From the NCBI GenBank assembly GCA_024180945.1, contig JAKSGN010000037.1, positions 2,299,501 to 2,363,500 of the forward strand: a stretch of 64,000 nt of DNA, given 5' to 3'. Shown piece by piece: positions 55,411 through 64,000 of the stretch. The stretch's first letter is position 1, and the number at the start of each line of letters is the position of its first letter. The translations under genes were made by a program, and so were the position numbers. Below the pieces are notes generated by a model. The model did no database searches. It was not told the origin of the DNA and was given only the letters and a program-made list of their open reading frames with translations. This DNA comes from Macrophomina tecta. Lineage: Eukaryota > Ascomycota > Dothideomycetes > Botryosphaeriales > Botryosphaeriaceae.

Positions 55411-56214
55411 ATGAACCCCATCACAGCATATGGCGAGCATGAGGTAGCGGAGCGGCCACGGCCTTGGGATTCTTCAGACGAACTCTTGACTCTCGAAGAC
55501 GGAACACCGCTGGAGGAGGAAACACTCCTTCGAAAAGGTTCACTTTCAGAAACACGCCGACCATCAAGCAGCTTATTCACTCCCCTGAAGCGCAGCGCCG
55601 CAATATGGGTGGCCATTCTGGTCTTGCTCGCATTCTCTATTGCCGTCCTCTTTGCAGTTTCAGCAACGGCATCGGCAAAGCTGTCCACATCTCAAAACCA
55701 CGCAGTGGAGTCTTTCGACGGCTTTCCCATCAAGACTGACGAAGTCGGGGACTACATTGAATGCCCTGACGACTCTCCCGAATCGGCTCGAATGGCAGGA
55801 TGCTCCTTCGACGTCCTACTCTACGGTTGGCTCCCGAACGCGTGTTTCGACGAAGAAATGTACCGTGACATCACGTCGGGCGCAGACTACGGCTTCTACC
55901 TGGACCGCCAGGGGCAGCTCCCCATAGCCATGGCGGAGCTGATGAAGGGCGACTACTTGAGGTATCCTGAAGCCTATGTCTCGGTAGAAGAGCACTGGCA
56001 GCACTGCACCTACATGCTCAACTCATCCCTCCGCTTCCGCGCGAAAATGCCGCCCACGTCTCTGAACCTGCACCTCGACCAGCATCACATTGGGCACTGC
56101 CTGAAGTTCCTCTTGGATCCTGCAACGAAGCGGTCGCGAGATGTCACTCAGACCCGAGCTCTCTTCACTGCTAAGCGACGATGCTATCTCCGTCAGCATT
56201 CTCAATTCAGATAA
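55411..56214 (+). CDS. UstYa-like (DUF3328) membrane oxidase
   Basis: 267 aa from the ATG at 55411; an earlier in-frame ATG at 55276 is less likely because it adds a Phe-rich lead. An acidic cytosolic tail precedes a transmembrane helix at about 65-84. The lumenal domain has AGCSFD at 129-134, GWLPNACFDEE at 139-149, and the two motifs HWQHC (195-199) and HIGHC (226-230). The last 30 residues (from RSRDVTQT) are basic and unlike the paralogue at 51792, whose domain ends PTCDYSW, so the C-terminus may have been changed by a small frameshift. It belongs with 50591 and 51792 to the same GCxF/WxPxxC subgroup. Confidence 0.8.
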   Translation: MNPITAYGEHEVAERPRPWDSSDELLTLEDGTPLEEETLLRKGSLSETRRPSSSLFTPLKRSAAIWVAILVLLAFSIAVLFAVSATASAKLSTSQNHAVESFDGFPIKTDEVGDYIECPDDSPESARMAGCSFDVLLYGWLPNACFDEEMYRDITSGADYGFYLDRQGQLPIAMAELMKGDYLRYPEAYVSVEEHWQHCTYMLNSSLRFRAKMPPTSLNLHLDQHHIGHCLKFLLDPATKRSRDVTQTRALFTAKRRCYLRQHSQFR

Positions 56215-56841
56215 ACCAGGCCAGCGGGTCTTTTTATTGTTTTTTTCTAAAAAAAAAAAAAAAGAAGAGAACAGTCGCACTCCACGTCAGTATAGTCCAG
56301 TTGGACTCTTCGGACGGCCAAGACGAAGTCGCCATCTGCTGGTGGAATCAAAGTTCGGGTTCCGCAAATCAAGAGGGGAAAGCCTGTGGCTTAATTAAGT
56401 GGTGTACATTGCATATTCCATCAAGTCATGGATCACCCTAAGAGTATTTGGCCGTTCAACCAAACTAACTGAACTCTGAGGACGTCGGCGTGCTTGTCGT
56501 ATCAATGATTGCTAGTTACGCACGGACGCCCGCTAGTAGTACTGCGCCTAGCACGTACTCGGATCGAGTCGTGAATAAGGTTTAACTGTCGGTTCACCGC
56601 CCACAGAGGCTGAATTATCACACCGCTGCTCGACTCGTCGGTTATGTGGTGACAGCCTCGAGCGCTCAGCTACGTAGCCGCATGATTCAAATCACCGAAC
56701 ACCTTAAGCTTGGAGAGTTTCTTTCTTTCCGATCCTTTCGGCATGCTCGCGCTCGCTGGACTTAGGATGCTTGCCTATCTCTTGCCCCTTCGTCCGTTCT
56801 CTCAATCATCATCGTTAAGAAGAAATGACACCGCAGTTATA
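56215..56841. other. Intergenic region with A-run
   Basis: Includes an A-rich run near 56250-56268 and the promoter of the transporter gene. No gene seen. Confidence 0.45.
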
Positions 56842-58540
56842 ATGGACAGCGTCGGTCATGTAGACGACGAGTTTGACATTACAAGCTCAAGCATGACACT
56901 CTGCTCTGTGGAGAGTAATAGCGAAAATACCGGAAAACAGGGTCTGTTAGCATTAAGTTGCTCTATAGTTGGGTAAGCAGCATTCCCAAGACCTCTGCAG
57001 TTTTACTGAATGGTATGTCTAATCTTCGTCAGGTTACAACTCATTTGGAGCACAGCGTTCGCTCGGGGAACTGTAAGAGAGGCCGAGTCGATTCTTAGCG
57101 GCCAAGGCACATGCTGACTACGATGAGCAGAATCATCTGATTTCTCTGGGCGTTCCGGAGTATCTTACACCAGTGGCGTGGATCGCAACACCTATTTGCG
57201 GAATGATTCTGCAGCCGATCTTCGGACTGCTCAGCGACCGCTGCAACACACGATGGGGTCAGAGAAAACCCTTTATCCTCTGCGGAGCCGTGGCCGCAGC
57301 CATGTCCATTACTGGTCTTGCCTGGGTTGAGAATACGGTGTCGCTCGTCCGCAAGCTGCTTGGGGCGACCAGTTTAGGCATCAAAGCTGAGCGATTTCTC
57401 CGAAGCGCGTTGTCTTTCTGCTGGATCTGGGCCCTTAGCATCTCCGTCCAGCTATTTCAGGTGGGGATCAGAGCGTCCATTGTGGAGTCATGCTCTCGGA
57501 AGCAGCAAGCAAGAGCCATGGCGTGGAGTGGAGCTGCGACGGCGGTCGGAAATTTGTGCGGCTACCTCCTAAACTCGCTTCAGCTCGATCACATCGCCAT
57601 ATTTGCCAACATTACGCCATTCCAGAGCCTATGCGCGATAGTGTCGAGCTCAGTCGTTCTCTTGGCTTCTTTAACCTGCCTTTTTGCTCCACGGCCAAGC
57701 GTTGCTCTGCCTGCCCGCGGAAAGCTTCACTTTCGACATTTTGCTCGGGAGACAGCGGAAAGCATCGTCAGCGAATTACGCTCGGCTCCGACAGTCGTCA
57801 AGGAGCTCTTTAAAATACAGTTCTTTTCTTGGATGGCCTGGTTCCCGATTTTGTACTACCAGACAAGGTACAGTGCGGCCAGTATTACCCACCCTCATGC
57901 TTGCTGACGGATCACCCCAGATATATCGAGGAGCTGTACTTCTCCAGGAAATATTCCGAAACCCCATGGATGGGGGTCAGCGCGCTCGCCGCCGCCCACG
58001 AGGATGGCGTGCGTATGGCATTGACAAGTGCCGTAGAGTTCGCTGTGGTTTCACTGGCCACCGGCGTGCTCCTTCCACTTCATCCAAGATCCAACTGCTT
58101 CTGCCGCAGAGCTCGCACGCGTCCCCAGGCATAGTGAAAGAGCTTGGCTGGGCAGACTTCGTGTACTCCCCTTGCCGAATCTATGGGTCTTTAGCCACTT
58201 ACTGTTCGCGGCGGCAATGTTATTTACCTTTTTCATCCAATCCGAGAGCGGAGCCATGCGTCTTATTGCGATTCTAGGCGTTCCTTGGGCCTTAAGTTCC
58301 TGGATCCCACACACTATTTTAGGCAGAGAGATTGCTAAGAGACAGCACGGCTCTACCGGTGCATTAGTCGGCTTACATAATACATTTATCGCAGCCCCTC
58401 AGATCGTATCCGTAGTAGCCTGTACGGTAGTTTTTAAGGCCGCTGAACTAGTCGGTAGTTATAAGGGAGTCGTAATTATGTTTCGGCTTGGAGCTCTTCT
58501 AGCCTTACAAGCTCTATATTTTACATTTAAATTAAGGTAA
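56842..58540 (+). pseudogene. Sucrose-transporter-type MFS permease (GPH/SUT family), frameshifted
   Basis: Four exons, 56842-56972, 57033-57072, 57131-57867 and 57921-58540, with introns of 53-60 bp and canonical ends. The translation follows the fungal SUT1-like glycoside/H+ symporters: LLALSCSIVG, LQLIWSTAFARGT, LISLGVPEYL, VAWIATPICGMILQP and the diagnostic GLLSDRCNTRWGQRKPFI loop, followed by further membrane helices. In exon 4 the frame shifts by one base near 58075-58090: LATGVLLPL in one frame continues as FIQDPTASAAELARVP in the next, then FSHLLFAAAMLF and PWALSSWIPHTI, ending FTFKLR. The whole reads as about 509 residues with 12 helices, but the single-base change truncates it unless it is a sequence error. 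Neighbouring UstYa-family genes suggest export or import linked to that locus; this is inference. Confidence 0.75.
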
Positions 58541-58982
58541 TATTTCAGAAGAAATAATAGAGGCTCTAAATTTTAATTTCTAGTATAAATATTTCTAATT
58601 TATCGCGTTATAGTGGAGATAATTAAGAGAATATCGTATTCCTTAGTAAAATAGGTGTGTATTTTAAGCTAGAAGTATATAGACAGCTATATTACAGGCA
58701 TTTGTTGTGCATCTTGTGTTTTTCCGAAACAGGTACGTGACGAGTCTAAAACATAAATGAATCTAAAACACCGCTAAATCAAATTATCTAACACTACGGA
58801 CAACACTTACTCGATACGTTCTTCCAGGCGCTCGAGGCAGCAACGTGCGGAGAGTCCCAGTTTATACTCGGCCTCGGCGGCAATAGCCGCGGCTCGCATA
58901 CGTATGGCTTACGGGTCTACATGAAAAAAATACGCCTATACCCTATATTAGCCCTAAACGGTTCTAGATATTTTCCCTAACA
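58541..58982. other. AT-rich spacer with a possible coding scrap
   Basis: Mostly TA-rich 3' flank. On the minus strand near 58810-58920 a segment reads RMRAAAIAAEAEYKLGLSAR, then a CLERLEERIE helix. It looks protein-coding but is cut by stops, and its family is unknown; it may belong to the adjacent NRPS relic or to another dead gene. Confidence 0.35.
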
Positions 58983-59344
58983 TACTTCCCGGCCTGAGCA
59001 ACTGCGACCACATAAACGACCACCCACATAGAATTTTCGAAGCAGAACGCCACGGTACCCTTCGGCCGGGTTCCAGCGGCCATTAGCTTAGCCGCGAGCT
59101 TCGTGGAAAGGAGGTCGAGCTACTCGTACGTCAACTCGCCGTCCCACGCGTATACAGCCGGCCGCTAAGGTTGCCGCACCGCCATGCATCAGCAGGATAG
59201 GTGCGGCTCATGGACGTTCCACGCCTCCCACCTACGCCTAGTCCGGCGAGCTGGACAGGCTGGCGTCGGCGAACAAAGAGTCCTGCTGCCGGGCCAGCTA
59301 CTCAACGGCGCTAGCGAAGACGGCCAGGTTGTGCTAGGCCTACT
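58983..59344 (-). pseudogene. NRPS adenylation-domain relic truncated by copia
   Basis: Minus-strand translation shows the junction before, and the start of, a nonribosomal peptide synthetase adenylation domain. WEAWNVHEP comes first. After stops, RPAVYAWDGELTYE (the PAVxAWDGxLTYxEL motif), LDLLSTKLAAKLMAAGTRP, then VAFCFENSMWVVVYVVAVAQ and AGK (the A-domain CFEKSxWxVVAxLAVxKAG block). At least two frames are needed and TAG/TAA stops interrupt it. The upstream part of the gene is cut off by the copia element that begins at 59345, and downstream sequence degrades after about 58983. The substrate code region is not present, so no specificity can be given. Confidence 0.7.
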
Positions 59345-59481
59345 TGTTGGAATATCACGTGTGTGTACAATAAACTTTAGCTTAGTCACGGAAGAGGACT
59401 AATAAGAGGACTCCCCTAAGCGTCCCTCTTACGCCTCATGCCACTCATTCTCAATTGATGGTATCACCACCAAATCCAACA
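59345..59481 (+). repeat. 5' LTR of the second copia copy
   Basis: 137 bp, TGTTGGAATATCACGTG...CCAAATCCAACA. It is the reverse complement of the LTRs at 32380-32516 and 45534-45670. Confidence 0.92.
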
Positions 59482-59500
59482 GTTATGAGCCCGGATATGC
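59482..59500 (+). other. Probable primer-binding site (initiator tRNA-Met half)
   Basis: Directly after the LTR, GTTATGAGCCCGGAT is complementary to the anticodon region of a fungal initiator tRNA-Met (GGGCUCAUAAC). This is the half-tRNA priming known for Drosophila copia. The mutated equivalent in the minus copy is at about 45517-45533. Confidence 0.6.
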
Positions 59501-62500
59501 GTTTGATGCCTTCTACCATCTAAAGCATCATCTACAACTACCTTTTAGTCGTTCTAAGGCATCCAGTCGACATCTAAAGCGGCTTAAGCACACGGTGCCA
59601 CCAGCAGCACGCAACCTCAACCGTTATTAGCCAACCAAAGGCGTATACTACGGTACAACGACAGCTAATAACAGCTAACCGCACCTATTACAGCGTAGCT
59701 ACGCATAAGCGAGCTGTAGCTACTAGCATTACTACGTTCCTAAGCGATTAGTCGATCCATCGGCCCGTTTTACACGTGCGACCGAAGAACCGATCCAGTA
59801 AACAACGCATTAAAATTAATAACCATGACGTCCTCGAAGCCAATTATCATCCTAAAAGGCTCTTAAGACTGGGATATCTAGTTTAACCTTATCTAATCAC
59901 GCGCACAACGCGCTAATATATTTAAATATATCGATCCGAGTAAGCCGGAACGTCTAGCCCAATTCGCGGCACCGGTTAAGCCAACTCGACAACAAGAATA
60001 AACGATTAACTATTATCGTCTCGATCTAGATAACTATAAGGAGGAAAAGAAGGACTATAAGCGTATTCGTAAAGAAATTAACGACCTCTTAACGGTTATT
60101 AATAACTCCGTAGAAGCCTCGCTTTAACCGATTCTTTAGAATCTTTCTAATACGCACCCGTACTATCAACTTAGAGCCCTATAAGTAAGGATTAAGCTAT
60201 CTATCGCTACGTAAGAACGCCTTATCGTTAACTAACTTCGCTAGCTAGAAAAGCCTCCTAATAATTAGAATATAGATAAGTAGCTAAACCAATAGAAAGA
60301 AACAGTTTATAAAGCTAAAGCCCTAAAGATACTAAAGGTTATATTAAGGCGAGGTATTAATACTTTTCTTAATTTACTTCTTTCGTACGACTCTAAATAT
60401 ACTATAATAGCTATTAGAGAATCTTCTAAAGTAGTAGAAACTAAACTAAACGTTACTAACTATATTACTAACTACCGTAAGTATATAAGGTGCAAGTAAG
60501 TAGCCTAAGGTAAAGGTACTACTCGAATAATAATAGTAGTAACGCTTCGAGGTAAACCCTAATTAGGAGGTCTACTACTAAGGCCGTGCCTATATAATAT
60601 ACTTTACTAGATAACTAAATACTACTACCTAAACAAACAAGTACGCCTATCTAGGTAGAAGCTAAAGAAGGATATTTAGGCTTAACTTTAAAAGAAGATA
60701 AGTAATTTATATACTAAGGTAATAGTTAAACGCGCACTAGCTAGAGAAGCTAAAGAAGGTGAACCTACTAATAAAAATTAGAATTATTAGAACTTATTAG
60801 TATAAGCGGAAGATCTATAGAATAAAGATCTAGTAGCGCTTATAGCTATTATTACTATATTTCTTATAGCTAAATGTAGTAAACTAATTACGCTATAGCT
60901 TTTATAAATAGTTAACACTGGCTCCTCGCACTACGTATGTAACCGATATATAAAGAAGCGGTTTACTAAAACACGTAATATAGGTCTAGATAACTACGTT
61001 ATAAGCGGCAATATACATATTCTAGTAAAAGCGTTTGGTATAGTTACTATTAAGGCTTATCATTACTTAACATAACGAATCCTAACGTTATTAGATACTA
61101 CCTACGTGCCGTTATTTATGGCTAACCTCGTATCGGTTACTAAGGCAAACGAAAAGGGAGTTTACCTTAATATAGACCGCCTAGTCCTTTATAAGAAAGA
61201 CATCATTACGTATAAACTAATGCCCTACTAAAACCTCTACTTTATAGAGCTTAATAAAGTAAAGAATCTAACGAATTAAATTACTATAGAACTTATAATC
61301 TAAAAGCGTCTAGCTAAGCAATAGTATAAAGTCTTTACTTACGTATTACCTATAGTTATTAAAGCGCTACTAACTACCACAAAGAGTATAGCTATTATAG
61401 AAGAAGCTATACTATAGTACTACGATATATACGCTCGAGCTAAAGCTTATTAAATTATCTTACGTAATATAACGCCCGAGGAATTATCCTTAGAACTGTT
61501 CTTCCGAATGTTATTTAATCTTATTTAGATAATCGAAGCTACTAATAGGTATATATAGATTACGTATCTTAAATACGTGACTACGTAGTATATAATTATA
61601 ACGACCTACGTAAATAAGAATAACTATATAGACATTATCTTATTAACGAAACGAATAATTAGAAAACGCTTTTAACGAAAAGTAGTCTTCTTATACTTAG
61701 ATAGAGAAAAGTCCCTAGAAACTACCTTTTAAAGAGAACTATAAAGAAGAGAAATTACCCTCGAGGTATTAAGTTCTTAAATACCTAAGTAGAATAGTAA
61801 TACTAAACGTTCTAGATAGTTACTTATCTTAAAAGCAAGGGTACTATAAATTAGTAGCGATCTACCTAATTACTACTAGCCCGAATACGTTTATGCGGCT
61901 ACTTACATCTTAAACCGAATATTAGCTAAAGAACTTAACTAGAAGACTCTATTTAAGGTAGTTTATAATAAGAAGCTAAATATTAGCCACCTACGTATAT
62001 ACGGCTATAAAGTATATGCACTAAATAAGATAATTCCACGAATTTAAAAGCTTTAGAAAAGAGTGCTAATCGGATATTTAGTTAGATACGACTCTACTAA
62101 TATCTTTCGAATCTAGATACTAAGTATAGATAAGATTCTACGCGTTAGAGATATTACGTTTAATAAAAATAGTAAGTACTTACCTTACGAATAAGAGTAC
62201 TATTAAGAAGTATCTAAAGCCGAGAAAGAATAAACCCTTATATACCTATAAATCCGTCTAAATAATAACGATCTTATATTATCCTTAGCCTTATTAACGA
62301 GTACTAAATCTTTAGAGGATAAGTTTCTTAAATTAAGCGAATAGTACTAAGCTATAGAAGCTAGTAGTAGCTATTAACTAGATTTACTTATTCGACTACC
62401 AACGCCATCACCGTCTATAATGAGTAATAGGTTAAACTTATAAGAAGAGCAGCCTAAAAGCAGCCTTTAAGCGCGTTAAACGTAAGATACTAAACCAACT

Positions 62501-64000
62501 AATAACAAAAGTAGTTAAGTTTAACCTAATCCCGAGCCTAGGCTAGATTTAGAAACCACGCCTATAACGCTCGAATAATATTACTAACCAGCTCCTTAAG
62601 CCTTAGGGGGTAATTAAGAATAATAATTAAGACTTAGGCGACTAATACTAGTCTAATATGATACTAATCTAGACTCTATAGCTAGCAGAGGCAACCGAGT
62701 ACTAAGGAAATTAGAAATTAGCTCTAAAATAAACCTAAATTTAATTATTTAAGGTAAAAGAACACGTAGATCAGCCTATATTACGTAACTCCTACTTAAT
62801 TAGTACTTAGATTAAGCCTAGAGAATATCGTTCGCTACTATACTATCTACTATATAAACGCCTCGCCGGTACCGGGATACGCTTCCACCAGAGCTAAAGA
62901 CGTTTAAAGAACTTTTAATATATCTACTCGGACCTAAATTCCTAAAAGCGGTAGAAGCTAAACTACGGGAACTCTAGGATAAAGAGGTATAGAAGGTTAT
63001 TTTAGTAATAGACATATAAGATAATACTAAGAAGGTAATACCGCTTACTTAGGTATTTAAGTATAAATTCGACGAAAACGGCTATCTACTAAAATATAAG
63101 GCACGTATTTACGTCAAAGGTAATCTATAAATAACCTAAGAAGATACCTTTATAGCTATCCTAGCCTTCCGTATTTTTAAGCGCTTATAGCTATTATTTA
63201 CGCCTTTAACCTTAAAACAAGATAATATAATGTTATAAATACGTTTCCGTACGTTCTACTTAAGTAAATAACGTACTGTAAGCTACTAGAAGAAATAACG
63301 TTAAAGAACGAATAAGTTCTTTAACTACTTAAAGCGCTATACGGCCTTAAAGAATTACTAGCGCTTTAGTAACGTTACTTTTATAATACACTTACGGAAC
63401 TCGGCTTAGAACTAATTCTAGACGCCCTATATCTCTACGCGAATAGTTACCTCTTCGTCTTCTTCTTCGTTAATGACGTTATTGTCACCTATTATAGAGA
63501 TAACGAGCGCTACGCGGAGGTATTCTAGAAGAACTTATTCTAACGCTATAAGATACGTATAATAGGCGAAATCTAGTAGTTTCTTATACTACGTATAGTC
63601 TGTAATCGAAAAGAGCGTTTACTCTAGCTTTCTTAGAAATCCTATATTAACAGCTTAATTACTAAATATAACGTTAAGAAAGTAAACGCTCTAGTAATAT
63701 CTTTACTATAAGATAAGCCTCTTATACTAAATGAGAACTCGCACGCAACGCTATAAGACGTTTATACCTTCTAAAGCAAGATAGGATTAATATAGTTCGC
63801 TATAATTAGTACGAGAGCGGATATTATATTTACTATATTAGCTCTATTAGCTTACCTAACTAATTCGTTATACCGTTACCTCGTACTGGCGTAGAGACTC
63901 CTTAAGTACCTCGAAGGAATAAAGAAACTCGCCCTATGCTTTAACGGCTCCGTCTATTAGAATAAACAAAATATCTTCACAATCAGCAGTGACGTAGCGT

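Larger units (their letters stand above)
59345..64000 (+). mobile_element. Ty1/copia element, second copy, runs past the window
   Basis: Begins with a 137-bp LTR (59345-59481) and is the inverted, colinear counterpart of 45670-40956. Read through stops on the + strand: a gag start at 59825 (MTSSKPIIILKGS), a gag zinc-knuckle-like Cys/His area near 60590, a retroviral-type protease VNTGSSHYVCNR near 60915 (active-site Asp changed to Asn by G-to-A), RT with VFKYKFDENGYLLKYKARI near 63050, and near 63480-63640 sequence preceding RNase H. Stops are mainly TAA/TAG from CAA/CAG. Inactive by RIP. The 3' LTR lies outside the window, so completeness is unknown. Confidence 0.9.

Overview
The window is from a filamentous ascomycete (Pezizomycotina, probably a Sordariomycete; species not determinable here). 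Supporting evidence: short 47-62 bp introns with GTAWGT donors and CTAAY branch sites, HET-domain and NLR-type genes, UstYa/DUF3328 proteins, and Ty1/copia and Ty3/gypsy elements full of TAA/TAG/TGA stops from C-to-T change, the signature of repeat-induced point mutation (RIP). The sequence alternates between GC-balanced blocks (about 1-6.2, 10.7-31 and 50-58.5 kb) and very AT-rich transposon blocks (6.3-10.6, 32.4-45.7, 59.3-64 kb). This looks like an accessory or subtelomeric compartment.

Layout. 0.8-6.2 kb: a NUDIX hydrolase, then decayed genes including an NLR-type nucleosidase fragment. 6.5-10.6 kb: copia remnants cut by a solo LTR, with a two-exon 10-cysteine secreted protein between them. 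11-15.7 kb: a gene fragment truncated by an LTR, an intact HET-domain gene and a second HET-like scrap. 16.5-20.7 kb: two broken coiled-coil genes. 23.6-30.5 kb: a 703-aa hydrolase with an alanine-rich LEA-like repeat domain, an NmrA-like pseudogene and a multipass membrane protein. 30.8-31.7 kb: a LysM relic and an LTR. 32.38-45.67 kb: a copia element (minus strand, TSD CGTAC) carrying a nested gypsy element at 33219-40950 (TSD ATAGC/ATAGT). 46-48.5 kb: two further intron-containing secreted-protein genes. 50.6-58.5 kb: four UstYa/DUF3328 proteins and a sucrose-transporter-type MFS gene. 58.98-59.34 kb: an NRPS adenylation-domain relic truncated by a second copia copy, in inverted orientation, that runs off the window.

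How it fits together. The most interesting part is 45.7-59.3 kb, an island between two inverted copies of the same copia family. It carries two small-secreted-protein genes, the UstYa-family group with a transporter, and the NRPS relic. UstYa proteins are copper-dependent-type oxidases that cyclise or modify peptides in fungal RiPP and some NRPS pathways. The group therefore looks like a small, perhaps decaying, peptide-modification locus without a recognisable precursor. The three secreted-protein genes (8689-9048, 46072-46515, 47951-48483) only become visible when their introns are removed, and all sit in or beside RIP-affected DNA, as expected of fungal effector genes.
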